The position numbers were made by a program, and so were the translations under genes. From the NCBI RefSeq assembly GCF_050003625.1, contig NC_134400.1:67536126-67600125 (forward strand): a DNA stretch of 64,000 bases, written 5' to 3'. Below, piece after piece: positions 1-11,448 of the stretch; within the stretch, counting starts at the first letter, position 1; every line of letters starts with the position of its first letter. Under the pieces are notes generated by a model, which was not told the origin of the DNA, did not search any database, and saw only the letters and a program-made list of their open reading frames with translations. Source of the stretch: Haematobia irritans (Eukaryota > Arthropoda > Insecta > Diptera > Muscidae).

Positions 1-1
1 A

Positions 2-193
2 CGAATTGAAAATATAAAAGAAATAAAGGAACTAAGATACCAATGTACTATAATGTATAGCATAATACCTATAGCAATAACCGCCACACTTGTATATGTA
101 CAATATTTACAATGTAAACAAAAAAACATTAAGATACAAATAAAGAATCGAATTCAGGAGAATTCTTCGACAAGGGAGGGAGGTGTTACGTAG
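2..193 (+). CDS. env: Errantivirus-like Env, C-terminal end (partial)
   Basis: An open frame enters the window from the left and stops at 191-193. It encodes about 63 residues: a short charged segment, a hydrophobic stretch of about 18 residues (near residues 17-34) that would span a membrane, then a basic tail. A frame of this shape directly in front of a polypurine tract and LTR is what the end of an insect gypsy-type (errantivirus) envelope gene looks like, with a transmembrane anchor and short cytoplasmic tail. The stop codon lies a few bases inside the LTR. The call rests on position and topology; the rest of env is outside the window and no fusion or receptor domain can be seen. It could be another LTR-element ORF. 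Confidence 0.5.
   Translation, partial: RIENIKEIKELRYQCTIMYSIIPIAITATLVYVQYLQCKQKNIKIQIKNRIQENSSTREGGVT
172..183 (+). promoter_or_regulatory. Polypurine tract of the LTR element
   Basis: A run of purines (AAGGGAGGGAGG) sits immediately before TGTTACGTAG, the likely first bases of a 3' LTR. This is the expected plus-strand priming site. Confidence 0.65.
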
Positions 194-435
194 CCTCTCA
201 TCCGTATGTGTACTTCCCACCCTATTGTAGCTGGCAAAAATAACGATGTCAGCATAATAATGCAAAAATATTTAAATAGGGCGATGGATCAATGAACGAT
301 ATTAACATCGTCATCGAATTCATCGCTACTAACAATAATATATTAAAAACCAATTAGCGTTTTTAAGTTAGTCTTAAGATTCAAGTTAATGAATAAAGAT
401 TGAAAACTTTTCAAAGTCGTTTTATTTTTTTTTTT
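184..435 (+). mobile_element. Partial 3' LTR of errantivirus-like element
   Basis: The LTR begins with TGTTACG right after the polypurine tract. An AATAAA signal near 392-397 fits a U3-R structure. The right end is not clear: it runs into a T-rich tract and a mariner fragment, so about 435 is an estimate. The other LTR is outside the window. Confidence 0.45.
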
Positions 436-454
436 TTCTCCTAAGAGAAATACC

Positions 455-757
455 CTCAAACATAATTCGCGCGGCACCCATTTTGCACAGAGCTTCCGCA
501 TATCCAAATATTGATGAATGACATGACCAACACGTTCCTTTGATATCTTTAAGGCCTCTGCTATCTCGATCAACTTCATTTTATGGTCATTCAAAATCAT
601 TTTGTAGATTTTTTTGATGTTTTCGTCGGTAACCACCTCTTTCGGGAGTCCACTGCGTTCACCGTCCTCATTTCACCACACTTGAATTTTGCATACCAAT
701 CAATTATTGTTGATTTCCCCGGGGGAGAGTCCGGAAACTCATTATCAAGCCATATTA
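455..757 (-). pseudogene. Mariner transposase fragment, N-terminal DNA-binding region
   Basis: Read on the minus strand, this encodes the helix-turn-helix part of a mariner transposase, with recognisable motifs TDENIKKI, EIAEALKISKERVGH and LCAKWVPREL. An upstream piece (LDNEFPD…TIIDWYAKFKCGEM) lies in another frame, so there is a small deletion/frameshift near 650. The catalytic DDD domain is absent: after KWVPREL the sequence runs into a T-rich tract. The start of the protein is also cut, at the junction with the Loa LINE near 757. No terminal inverted repeats are identified. It is dead and non-mobile. Confidence 0.8.
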
Positions 758-799
758 TTTATCCTAAGGAAGTTAGGATCAGTCGACCCAAGCACGCCG

Positions 800-1754
800 T
801 CGACTAAACAAAGCGATTCCTTAAAATGGGCTCAAGGAATTCGTGAGGCTGGCAAAAGGGAACGATAACCGGATGAGCTGCCATCCTCCAAAAAGGGATC
901 AAAGATCGTTTGCCTCAGTTGCTAAAGACAGCCTCCTGATGGCTCATTAATGAACGAGCATTGGACGGTATGGTTCTAAAGCAAAAATGGGGGGAAATTG
1001 AGAATGCTCTGTCTGTCGTCTACTCACAGGTGCTGGAAAAGTTTCCCGGCCCAGATCTTCGACACCAAGAGGCTGGTTGGTATCAAGAACGATTTAAGCT
1101 AGTCGCATTTGAGGACCATAGGTCTATAGAATGTTTTAAAGCTGCTCTGATACTAATTGGTGAAGTTTGGGAATGAGCTGCTCTAGAGTTAGTCGAGAAG
1201 GCATACCGGCTAGACCTAGAGCACATGCGTGGATACCTGCAAACCCTTGTTACCCTGAATCTATTTTAAATAGACTGAAACAATGCAATCCAGATCTTCT
1301 TGGAATCTGATCTGATTGGAAGGTTGGCCGTTTGGATGAAGTGAATGGACCAAGACGGCATGCAGTGTTTATATTGAGCACTCAGTCTTTTGCCACATCT
1401 AGCAAAGTCCAAGGGCCGTGTATGTTATGGCTTCATTATATCCAAATGAAGGTATATAAAAACGATCAGCTAAAGGATTCAGAAATGGACAAGCCTATGT
1501 CTGAATCAGAAGTAAGCGGATCCTCTTTCGAAGTCGAGGGAGATACCAAAGTTTAAGACATGGATAGACACCGTATACGAGAGGAGGTTTCTACTGCCTC
1601 AGAACTCACCAAAGTTGAACCTATGGTTATTGCGAGAGTCACCGAGATCTCTGAAGAGGACATTCTTGATTACTCGATTGAAGCGGCTGATGTGACGGTT
1701 GTTGAAAATCTGGATGGTCCTACGGATCCTCCAGATAAATCTTCATCATTGTAA
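800..1754 (+). pseudogene. Loa LINE ORF1 (DUF4780-type), copy A
   Basis: Broken reading frames at 961-1176, 1332-1556 and 1560-1754 match consecutive parts of ORF1 in copy B: the VPKQKWGEIENALS-like start, the FKAALILIGEVWE segment, the DEVNGPRRHAVFIL segment and the acidic C-terminal tail ending DPPDKSSSL. This is the DUF4780-type nucleic-acid-binding ORF1 known from dipteran Loa elements. Three or more stops or frameshifts separate the pieces, so no full protein can be made. Confidence 0.75.
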
Positions 1755-4700
1755 GGCTGCATGTGCTGCCTTAAAAGCTCTCCTGATGAGAGGGGACTAC
1801 GGGGTTCAAACTATTGCAGTACACTGGTAATAATGTATAATTGCTAAAAACGAGCTTAACTTGTTTCTGCTTACTTCAATGTGCAATGCAGACACTGTCG
1901 TTGCCAATTTAGAAATAGCCAAATGCAAATATTGGGTATCTTCGGTCTACATGGGACATGACAGGGAGATGCCTCCATGTGCCGTTAAGACCTTAGTTGA
2001 GGAGTCACTGAAAATAAAGACGAAACTCATTATGGGATGCGAATGCGCATCATAGTATATGGGGAAGTAGTGATAATAATGCAAGGGGAGAGTCGCTAAT
2101 AGAGTTTATTTTGCGTACTAATCTGGTAGTTTGCCACAAGGGAGATGCCCCAACCTTTGTCACTAAAAACAGGCAAGAGGTTTTGGACATCACCTTGGCC
2201 TCGCAAGAACTGAATGAAATGATATCTGAGTGGCAGGCTTTAAGTGAACACAGCTTCTCAGATCATCGCTACATCAGTTTCAAATTTGATGTTCATATCA
2301 CCAAGACCATATTTCCGCCAAATGTTAGGAAAGCTGACTGGAATAGGTATAGGGAATCGTTCAATATGATGATACCGGAAATAACAGACAAATATGAGAA
2401 ATGTGCAAGATATCGAACACGCAGTGGAGCGGATTACTAAGGCCTTCAACATCTCACTGAAAGCTGCATGCCCTAGAGGAAAGCCAAGGGAGAAACATCG
2501 ACCACCATGGTGGTCTACGGAATTAAGTAATATGAGGAAATCCTGCAGGAAGCTCTTTAACAAGGCAAAGTCCACCAGAGCCCCTGAGGACTGGGACGCT
2601 TACAAGAAGAATCTGGGAGGATACAAGCGAGAACTGAGAAAGGCTCAGCATAATTCTTGGAATGATTACTGCAGCAGTATTGAGAATACGTCCGAGGCTT
2701 CCAGACTACGGAAGGTTCTAGCATCCACGAGCTCCGCTCCAGGTTTCATTAAAACATCGGAGGGCAATTGGACAACGTCCAGTGAGGAGACGCTGGAGGT
2801 ACTATTGGACACACATTTTCCTGGAACTCAGACGGTTGAACCATGTACTGGCGGTGCCACTGTTGCTCAGCGGTCGTTTACTGTCGAGGAAATTGCATCG
2901 GAAACTAGAATAAGATGGGGGCTAAATAGCTTTGGACCATTCAAATCCCCCGGACCTGATGGAATTACTCCGGCGGAGTTACAAGCTGTAACTGACAAAA
3001 TTATCCCCTGGTTGTCGGCGATATATAAAGGATGTATCAATTTATCATATATCCCAGGAAAGTGGAGGGAAACAAAAGTCGTTTTCATACCTAAAGCGGG
3101 AAAAGCCTCTCACTCGAATGCGAAGGATTTCCGACCAATCAACTTATCATCATTCCTACTTAAGACTCTGGAGAGGATGATAGATATTTATCTTAGAACT
3201 AGCGTTGATTCAAATTTGTTCTCGAAACGACAGCATGCATACTCTACTGAGACCGCATTACATGAACTAGTCAGCTTTATTGAAAGCTCACTATCTGTCA
3301 AAGAATACACAATCGTGGCATTTCTAGACATCGAAGTGGCGTTCAATAATGTCAATCCGAACTCGATATTAAATGGACTGACAACTCTGAATGTTGATCC
3401 ATGTATACTTAGGCTGTTAGACGAACTTCTAATGAAGAGACGTATTTCAGCCACACTAGGACAAGCAAACATACAAAGGTAGATGAACAGAGGTACTCCT
3501 CCAGGAGGAGTTCTACCACCTCTTCTTTGGAATGTTGTTATAAATAACCTTCTGGTTACCCTAGAAAAAGAAAGGATAAAAGTGGTGGCATACGCAGATG
3601 ATGTGGCTCTAACAGTCAGGGGAGAATTGCCATCCACAATCAGAGATTCAGAGGGCCCTCCGGATGACTGAGAAGTGGGCGAATGGTCTTGAGGTAAATC
3701 CTGCAAAGACAGAACTAGTCATGTACTGCAAAGATCGCAAAACTCCCACGGTTAGGCCCATTTCCTTAGGGGTATTGAAATTCCCTTTGGTGAGTGTGCA
3801 AAATACCTTGGCGTTATTTTGGACAAGAAGCTGAACTTTAAGCTTAATATTGAAGAAAGGGCGAGAAACGCCACGGTAGCTTTGTACTCGTGCAAAAAGG
3901 CAATAGGAAAAAAGTGGGGACTAAACGCAAAAATTGTGCATTGGCTATACACGGCAGTGGTTAGATCTATAATGCTATATGGTGTTGTAGTCTGGTGGCC
4001 GGCACTTCACCAGCCAACAAGTTTAGACAAAGTTCAGCGTATGGCGTGTTTGTGTATCTCAGGCGCATTCAGCAAGACAGGAACAAATTCCCTTAATGTC
4101 ATGCTGGATCTATTGCCTTTAGACATTTTGGCCAAACAGTCAGCTGCAACAACGGCTGTGCGGTTGCGCGAGCTATCGCTGTGGTCAGAAAAAACTTACG
4201 GTCACAGTTAGGTCCTCAAAATAATGCCAGATGTGCCTAACGTAGTGGATTACACTTTGGTGAGTCCACTTTTCGACAAAAAGTTTGAGACTCTAATCCC
4301 CAACAGTGAGGCGTGGTGCACACAGACCTCGGGGAATAAAGAATATATAGATTTCTACACTGATGGCTCCAAATTGGATGGACAAGTGGGTTTCGGAGTA
4401 TATTCTAAAGATCTGGTAATTCGAATAGCGAGTAGATTACCTAATCACTGTAGTGTTTTTCAAGCTGAAATATTAGCAATAAGCTGAAATTACATATTCC
4501 AGGGGAACTAGAATCTGTTGGTATGGCCCTGGCTTCTTGCAAGCTCATGCTGCGTGAGTAGGCTGTTATGATGGCAAATGTTCGATGGGAGAATTGCAAG
4601 GGTTGTAACAACACCAAGCAAATATGGCCCCATTTAAACTTAAACCGAACACTCGAGACGTCAGATATCACTCCTGATATCTGCTATAACGGCTCGCTGC

Positions 4701-4898
4701 CTGATAGGCGAATTTGCAAAAACTATTGGCGCGAAGTATGACTATTGTATGAGCTGTCATGATGGGGAGGAAAAGGTATCAATTAAACACCTCTTTTGTG
4801 AATGTCCTGCATTTTGTGTACAGCACAAGCAACTTTTAGGAGCATATAGCTTCAGATTACTGGCGGATCTGGAAAACGTTAACTTAAGCAGTCCGCTT
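1755..4898 (+). pseudogene. Loa LINE ORF2 (endonuclease-RT-RNase H), copy A
   Basis: The order is: endonuclease pieces (1861-2440, with SDHRYISFKFD), the linker and first RT motifs (2394-3482: SPGPDGITPAELQ, FLDIEVAFNNV), the YADDVAL catalytic box (3483-3671), the thumb (3819-4211) and the start of RNase H (DFYTDGSKLDG, 4224-4487). At about 4487 the frame jumps from EILAI to a downstream TLHIPGELE-like segment, so about 55 codons of RNase H are deleted. The cysteine-rich C-terminus (MSCHDGEEK…CECPAFC) follows at 4749. Premature stops occur at about 2055, 3482, 3671 and 4211. Confidence 0.85.
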
Positions 4899-5326
4899 AA
4901 TACTCTTAGAATACTTTTCATCTTTATTTCATAATCGTCTTTATACATCGCTACGGTTTTCCCCCTTTATCAGCCGTTAGAATAAGTAAATCTCTGTTTT
5001 CCTTTAGATATTTTTGTCTCCCACTGTGTCAAGTATAAATTTCTCTTTGTATTTGGTTTATTCTTTTTTATGTGGTCATCTATAAGAGAAACTAAACGTA
5101 TTCTCGCGTTCTCTTGCTCTTCTTTACTATCTAATGTTTGTATGCACTCATCGCCTTCAGCTATAACATTGAACAACGGGAAGGAAGTTGTTGTTGTCGG
5201 AAGAGAAAACTTGGGTCCTAGGGAAAGCAGCAATTTAACATTAGTTGGTATGATTTTATTTGTGAGATTCTCAAACCAACTTGTTTTGTTGTTCATGCCA
5301 AGCTCTACTTGTTGTTGTTGTTTCAA
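4899..5326 (-). pseudogene. Penelope-like element, N-terminal RT fragment
   Basis: On the minus strand, 5326-4970 reads through LTNKIIP, VKLLLSLGPKFSLP and a charged helix (DSKEEQENARIRL). After a frameshift it continues as LILTADKGGK and then MYKDDYEIKM (about 4985-4900). A 'LSLGPKF' block followed by 'ADKG-x-TV-x-M-x-x-x-DY-x-x-KM' is the conserved N-terminal core of Penelope-like reverse transcriptases, which use an RT distinct from LINEs. One base is missing in the GGK-TVAM segment. The RT catalytic core and GIY-YIG endonuclease are gone, cut at the junction with Loa copy A. Confidence 0.7.
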
Positions 5327-5344
5327 TGCGTTTAGTTTTTTAAT

Positions 5345-6369
5345 GTGAGTAGTTTTTATTTTATGGTTGTGTGATATTCGGAGAGTATTTTCACTCTAAA
5401 TGAATTTGTTGTAGTTATCAGTGCTCATGACTTTACTAAGTTAATCTTCAGCATTAGAAATCATTGTTGTGTTTTGTATATTTGCATGTGTTTGTATTGT
5501 ATGATGAAATTCAATAGTTTAGTGTGAAAGCTATAGTTATGCTTTTCTAATTCTCGTTTAAATTTTGGCTGCAAGTTGTTAGTATTGAAGATGTTATAAG
5601 TATGTGTTGTTGTATTAGTGATGAATTTTTGTATAATACCTGATTACTTGCATTTTATGAGAAATGTGGATGATTTGTGGTACATTTTTTCTGTTTATCG
5701 CAATTTTTATTGTTGAATTATTTTCGATTTCATTTTTTTATTATGTTTTTCTTTTTATATATAATTAATGTTATTAGTCCTTATTTCGTTTTATGATATC
5801 CTAAATATTGTGTTTAATCATCTTGAATCACATACTTGAAACTTGAAATATGTGCGCATTATTGTTACGAGCGAGTCTGATTTCGAAAATCCTTTTCTGT
5901 ATTGTGATCAAATTTAAAATAAAACAAGTCATTGGCATAAAAGCTGACGGCTAGTTCTCAAGTGGTGTGATTCTTTGACCCATTAAATTTTTTTATTATT
6001 TGCATTATTTATTTATTATGTCCGGCACAACAAGAACAATATCTTATAATTAAAGTGCAGGAAACGTATCCATAATGAGGTATTTTAATATAAGTAAGGT
6101 ATTTTAAAGTAAGAAAATGTAAGACTATAACAAAATTGATAATATTATATGAGTTTTAGCAAAAGATTTTAAATTACAAAAAAAAAAACAAAAATACTAA
6201 ATTAGAACTACAACAAATGTGATAGGAAAATTAATTGCAAAACAATGTAACATGAAAAACAATAAGGACAATTGGGAAATAAAAATATAAATATAAATAC
6301 AAATTTATCGTAATGTACTTAAAAACAAAAAATAAATAAATAAATATAAATAAATATCTTTGGCTATTC
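5345..6369. other. AT-rich stretch without a recognised gene
   Basis: I see no coding frame with a recognisable motif. The sequence is T/A rich with simple runs (a poly-A run near 6180 and (AAAT)n near 6335-6355). The part near 6000-6360 may be the 3' UTR of the LINE scrap that follows. Confidence 0.4.
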
Positions 6370-6560
6370 ATTAACGAGAAACACTAAAAATGTTGAATAA
6401 TGAAAATTTGAAATTTACTGCGCTGCTGATTAGTTGTAAACTGTTTGGTAGTGAATTCCAGGCACTATTTGTAAAAATTGTCATTCCGATACTAAGCTCG
6501 TACGTCTAAAAGGTATAATCCTCCTTCCCCTGTTGGACCTTCTGAAACCGAGTCATAGCG
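6370..6560 (-). pseudogene. LINE ORF2 C-terminal scrap (CR1/Jockey type)
   Basis: On the minus strand this reads RRIIPFRRTS, then after a shift MTIFTNSAWNSLP and a leucine/phenylalanine-rich end. The block 'R-x-x-x-N-S-x-x-N-x-L-P' close to a stop is typical of the last residues of CR1/Jockey-type LINE ORF2. LINE3 in this window ends similarly (PLRRFYPFR…LRLYNSLSD). The rest of the element is missing. Confidence 0.5.
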
Positions 6561-8369
6561 TCGCAAACGTACCCGTTGTGGGTACGCCTATGGTAATGTC
6601 AGTACTCTTGGTTATACATTACCCCTTCGATGGCACCTGTGTTGTCACCACATCTCCCTACTAACTGTTCTCTCTCCAATTAAAGGAGTTTAGGGTTTCA
6701 TATTCAATATCTCTTTAATAAAACAAATTCATTTATATAATTATAAGAGGGGAGAATCTTAAAACTATGCTTTATAAAATTGATGAGATTTTAGAAATGG
6801 TCGAAACAGCTGCTTTTGTATGTTGATTGAAGATGTACAGCATTACTTCTTTGCTCATTAGTTAGCCATATTTAAGCATATATCAATTAGAGTTATTTAA
6901 TTTATATTTATTATTTTTTTCTTCTAGTCCAGATTTGCACATTATACCATTTCCTTCGTGAATATCATTAAAATTAATTTCACTAATTGCACAATGTGGT
7001 TACTAATATTTACATCGCCGTATGAACACATAATATTTACATTTTGTTCTTACTGTCCACGAAGACTTAAATGGTTCTATTGGCACTTCAATGTTATACC
7101 GTCCGTGAATGTTTTCGAGAAACTCCGTTTTGGACAAAACAACAATGTGTTATTCACTGATTACATATCATTATCATTTCGTTCTTTTAAATATATTTTT
7201 GATAAATTCGGCAAACGACAAATCAAATATATTGTTTCAACTATTTCGAAGTCACTGTAGGTGATTATTTAATTTAGTTTTACTAAGATTTTCTGATCAC
7301 ACTACATTGTAAAAATAATATTGTTTTTGGATCGCGAAGATTTTGTTTATATTGGTAAAGTAATACGGAAATCGCGACAGTTTTCTTTAAATTTATTTTC
7401 AGATTCCATCACTTTGACTGAAATAAATCAATTCGAAATGATTAAAAAACGTGGTTTTAATTGCGTAATTTTGCGTAATTTTGCGTAATATTTTTTTGTT
7501 TTAATTCATATCTATTTTGTTTTTAATATTTCATGCGACTCCCCCTTGCTTCACGACCTTTGTTTCCAATTTTGCCTACGTGACTGACTGCTCCGCGCAT
7601 ATCTCGACGATCAAACCTTGATATACAAACTATTTCTAACGGTACTTTTCCCATTAATCAAAAGGAAAAGAGATAATGATTAGCATGTATATGTATGAAT
7701 ATGTGCGAATACAGAAGTATGCGTACAACTAAACTGAATAAGAAAATGTTGGGAGCAGTTATAGGGATACCATCCCTCTTAACCCAAATGTTGCAAGAAT
7801 TAATTTACAGTGGAATTTTTAAAATCCCCTATCCTAATTATAATTCAGAAGTAATGTTTGCAATTTTTGGTTGTTGTAAAGTTGAACGGTACGCACGCGT
7901 TTTGTGGTGGCTCTAAGAATTTTTCTTTTTTTACACGGTTATACGCACTTGCCTTATACGGAAATTCCGGCAAAATATATTTTAAAGCTCCATAAAGCAC
8001 AAAAACATCAAGCGAATTGAGTATTCTATTGGAAAACGTCGCATTGTTAATTATTAAATATTAAACTTTTGATATTTCATTTACAAATGGACTGGAAAGT
8101 AAAACAAATATCTATGTTAACCGATTGAAACACTTTTCTGAAAAAAAAACACAAAATATAAATAAACCAGAAAACAGCCGATAATAAACCCTGTCAAAAT
8201 AACGTACAGCGGTGCCAACGGATTTTAAACAGTAAGGCGATAATTTACACGGGGAAACATAGCAGTTATAGAGACTACCGATAGATGGCGGTGTTGGTTT
8301 TGTTTCCCCGTTAATTCAAATTAAACACAAACAAAATTAAAAAAATATACTTAAGAATATATACACTAA
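6561..8369. other. Unassigned AT-rich DNA
   Basis: Open frames at 6958-7260 and 7695-7916 show no family motif and have a composition expected by chance. A perfect short tandem repeat is annotated separately. The last 170 bases (from about 8195) may be the 5' UTR of LINE1, but the boundary cannot be fixed. Confidence 0.4.
7461..7490. repeat. 10-bp tandem repeat, three units
   Basis: The unit TTGCGTAATT occurs three times head to tail; the last unit ends in TA rather than TT. Confidence 0.9.
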
Positions 8370-8798
8370 GTGATACAAAGATTACCCGCTACACCAAGCA
8401 CGTCACAAAGTATTCAACAGACAAAAAGCAGACTTTTCGAAATATCTCCAGAGGAAGAAAATATGGCCAAAAACCCTGTGGGAAATATGGAAGTTGCTGA
8501 TCTAATGGAACTAATGAAATCCACAATGAATGCCACCTTAGAGGAAAAATTATCTAATTTATCTACGAAGCACGACCTAGATGAGCTTAAAATTTCCATA
8601 ACTGAAGTAACCACAGAAATATCAAGTCTTAAAGACGAAAATCAAAAATTGAGAGAAGAAGTGGAAATTCTTAAATTAAAAATCAACGATAATGATAGCA
8701 ATATAGGTTGGTTAGAACAACAAACATGCAATTCTAAACTTGTATTTAAAGGTATTCCCAACGAGAAGCCAGTTTTTAAGCCGGTACTCAACATTTGA
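8370..8798 (+). CDS. LINE1 ORF1-like coiled-coil protein (likely truncated)
   Basis: This 142-codon frame has a long heptad-like region (about residues 45-125, with EISSLKDENQKLREEVEIL) followed by WLEQQTCNSKLVFKGIPNEK. A coiled coil followed by 'N-x-L-V-F-K-G-I/L-P' is the layout of LINE ORF1 RNA-binding proteins, where the second part starts an RRM-like domain. The frame stops soon after that start, so most of the RNA-binding domain is missing. It lies directly upstream of the endonuclease remnants of the same element. The first ATG is used; the frame is also open a little upstream. Confidence 0.6.
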   Translation: MIQRLPATPSTSQSIQQTKSRLFEISPEEENMAKNPVGNMEVADLMELMKSTMNATLEEKLSNLSTKHDLDELKISITEVTTEISSLKDENQKLREEVEILKLKINDNDSNIGWLEQQTCNSKLVFKGIPNEKPVFKPVLNI

Positions 8799-8869
8799 AC
8801 TGAAAAATTAAAAATAAACCCAAATTTAATATTTTATTTTATTTTTTATTATTTTATTTAATGGTGAGG

Positions 8870-9950
8870 AAGGACATTTTGAAGGACTCCAAGAGAAGGT
8901 AAGAGATGACCGAATAAAAATAAATGATAAATGGTGTTCGTGGGACAGTGGAAATCGTCTTGTATGTGGAACAATGTCTGCTGAGATGGTACTTAAAGAT
9001 CTATATGGCGAAGATCTATCCAAAACTGATTTTAATGGAGTTCGCCTATTCTTATTAACATAAGAATACAAGAAATTATACCATTATTCATGGAAAAGTT
9101 TCCATCAGGTTTGGCCAAACGCTGAATTTTGTAATGAAAGCAATATGATTAGTTTGAATGGACAAACGAAGGGAGACGAGGAAGGTAATTTTACCTTTAT
9201 AAGTTCTGCGGGAAAGTTTGTCAACGATAACTGCTCAATATCTCAATCTCTTTTACAAAGCGTAGAAAATTTCACAGTGTATGACAAAAATTTGGTCAGA
9301 TCACATGCCAATAGTACGAACACTCAAACTTGATTTCTGGGGAAACAATCTAACTAAACCCAAATTACTGCCAAAACTTATGTGGAAAGAATCCGAAAGG
9401 AATAACTACCAATGCAACTAGAATAGGAATCTACAAGTGTTGTCAAATGTAAATGAAACCCTCACATTAAAGTATTTAACGGACGTAATAATTAAATCAG
9501 CAAAAAAAGAACAAACTACACCAACTTAAACCAAGAAAAATAAGTGGTTTAACGATAGACGCCACTGGGCTAAGAAAAAGGTTTTTGCAAGCTTGCACAA
9601 ATTTAGAAAAACAAATAATGAAGCAGATAAATCTGCATACTTAGAGGCCCAAAAAGAATACAAACTAATCTGCGAATCAAGCAAACAAATGTACTATGAT
9701 GCAATTAAAAGAAGGAGTGGTGGGCACTGGGGAAAGAAATGGGTAACCAAAGTACCCAAATTAGTCCACAAGTAGATGCAAAGACACTTTCAAACTATTT
9801 TCGGTCATTGTTGAATCCAGATCAGAATGCACAGATTATTTTTTACGCCCCAATGCTAACGATCAATTTTTTGTTGAACGCTGATATAACAATAGCAGAA
9901 ATCAAATCCATTCTATCATCCGTCAAATTAAACAAAGCCCCAGGTGAAGG
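8870..9950 (+). pseudogene. LINE1 ORF2, endonuclease C-half to RT start
   Basis: Fragments in several frames give the late endonuclease (LNGQTKGDEEGNFTFIS, then SISQSLLQSVENFTVYD, and in another frame a DHMPIV box near 9302-9316). A basic linker (KTNNEADKSAYLEAQKEYK, 9600-9720) and the first RT block (ITIAEIKSILSSVKLNKAPG, 9880-9945) follow. The first half of the endonuclease is poorly preserved. The frame is cut after KAPGE by LINE2 copy 1 and resumes at 13019. The catalytic core of the endonuclease is not intact. Confidence 0.65.
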
Positions 9951-10099
9951 CAGAACTCCAATCCCACGGCGGCGGGTTCTACGCACCGGATTGACCCGAT
10001 GGATACCAGCCATCGGCCAGCGGCTGCCACCTCAGTGTACGTGTTGTCTCGTCCGTTTTTTCGTGTTGGAGAAGGTGCATCCCGGGGAGCCTTCTCCGC

Positions 10100-10142
10100 C
10101 TGCTTTTGGTCCGAGCCGGGATAGAGGGAAAACCCCGGACCA
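10100..10142 (+). other. Degenerate 2A-like motif of LINE2 copy 1
   Basis: The bases encode LLLVRAG, then a disturbed acidic part, and, in frame with the zinc finger, ENPGPWYCAVC. The consensus for 2A ribosome-skipping peptides is D-(V/I)-E-x-N-P-G-P. Small indels at 10119-10128 break the frame between RAG and ENPGP. The intact version is in copy 2 at 18381-18425, which supports descent from a real motif. Confidence 0.6.
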
Positions 10143-11369
10143 TGGTACTGTGCCGTCTGCCGAAATCGAATTCACCATCGCTCGGTTTCGGTGAGGTGTA
10201 ACCGGTGCATGGAATGGGTGCACTTCCGGAACTGCTCCGGCCTAACATCGCTGCGGGAGTATAGTCAAACTGACTTCGTGGCAGGATGCTGTGCCAATGA
10301 CAGCAGCAGTGGGTCATCTGATTATGTGACCCCACCGACTTCTCCCGCACAACAATATTCTCCGCCGCAGCATCTTACACCGAATATTGTTGTACCAGAT
10401 CCGGAGAGTGCATCATTTTTGCAATTTAATTGCAACGGGCTCCGTGGTAAGATTAGTGAGATCGTAGACTTTATGAATCGGAAAAGGATAAGGGTCGCGG
10501 CGATCCAGGAAACAAAGCTGAATCCCACCTGCAGCCTACGACATTGTGATGGGTACAATGTCCTACGGAAGGATCGCACAAGAAATGGAGGTGGTGGCCT
10601 GGCTTTCATATTACACCGTTCCGTGCAGTATAGACCTATCACGCTTGTGCTAGACACTAATGACCCGTACATGGAATGTATGGGGGTAGCAGTTAAGTGT
10701 GGGGCTGCCGAGATAGAGCTATACAATGTGTACATACCGCCGGTTGGTAGCTGTGCTCCTGGTTATAGCCCAAACATTGAGTGGTTGTTGAGCGGGCATA
10801 ACCGATTGGTTCTAGGAGATTTTAATGCCCACCATGAACTTTGGCATTCTCTCCTGGGTAATGACCAGAGGGGCATAGCTTTGGCAGAGCAGATAGACGA
10901 CTCCACATTTTGCACGGTGAACGAAGAGGCCCCCACGAGAATTATGGGTGACTGCAGCAGTTCGCCAGATTTATCGTTAGCATCGCCTGGTCTGATAAAT
11001 GACGTCTCCTGGCAACCCATCATTTCATTGGGTTCGGACCACCTCCCCATAATTCTCACCATCAACCGACCGTCCGATTTCATAACCTCTGAACGCCGGA
11101 CGTTTATTAATCAAAAGAAAGCCAACTGGGACGGCTTCAGAGATTACACCGATCGCCGCTTCAGTGAGCTCCCGTCCCCCTCACATGTTCATGTTGCCCA
11201 GAGGGAGTTCCGGGACATCATCAACGCAGCAGCCGCTCGCTTCATACCCGCTGGTCGAATTGCCCAAGTGAGGCCCAACTTCCCAGCCGAAGCGGCGGGA
11301 CTCGCAGACGAGCGTGATGAACGCCGTCGTGCTAACCCTGCTGATCCTAGAATCAGAGAACTAAATTAG
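10125..11369 (+). pseudogene. LINE2 copy 1 PHD-like finger and AP-endonuclease
   Basis: The frame opens at 10125 and runs to a stop at 11369. It starts with a C4HC3-like finger (CAVC…CNRCMEWVH…C…CC, 10149-10290), then a proline-rich linker and an exonuclease-endonuclease-phosphatase domain: LQFNCNGLRGK, AIQETKLN, NVYIPP, LVLGDFNAHH, SSSPDLSL and GSDHLPIIL. All canonical catalytic positions of APE-type LINE endonucleases are visible. The first ATG (10191) lies inside the finger, so initiation must be upstream; the expected start region is broken at the 2A motif. The frame ends in the linker before RT (ADPRIRELN). Confidence 0.8.
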
Positions 11370-11448
11370 TAAGATTGTCGACGAGCATAAGCGGAACACT
11401 TAGTTAGAGCACCTGAAGCAATGTAACTTAGGAACAGGAACTGGTAAA

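Larger units (their letters stand above)
758..4898 (+). mobile_element. Loa-type LINE, copy A (decayed, both ends truncated)
   Basis: This block is colinear with the better-preserved minus-strand copy B at 24024-28924. Homology starts at TTTATCCTAAGGAAG next to the mariner fragment, so the first part of ORF1 is missing. It ends near 4898 inside the last part of ORF2, so the 3' UTR and simple-repeat tail are missing too. Several stops, frameshifts and one internal deletion show it is old. A LINE lacking its 3' end is not a normal insertion product; later rearrangement by the flanking mariner and Penelope pieces is likely. Confidence 0.85.

Noticed and set aside
6958..7260. 100-codon open frame as a gene
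   Set aside because: No motif, AT-driven composition, no neighbours that support it; likely chance.
9739..10194. Single 151-codon frame spanning LINE1 and LINE2
   Set aside because: It is a chance fusion: the first half is LINE1 RT (…KLNKAPG) and the second is LINE2 leader in a non-coding frame.
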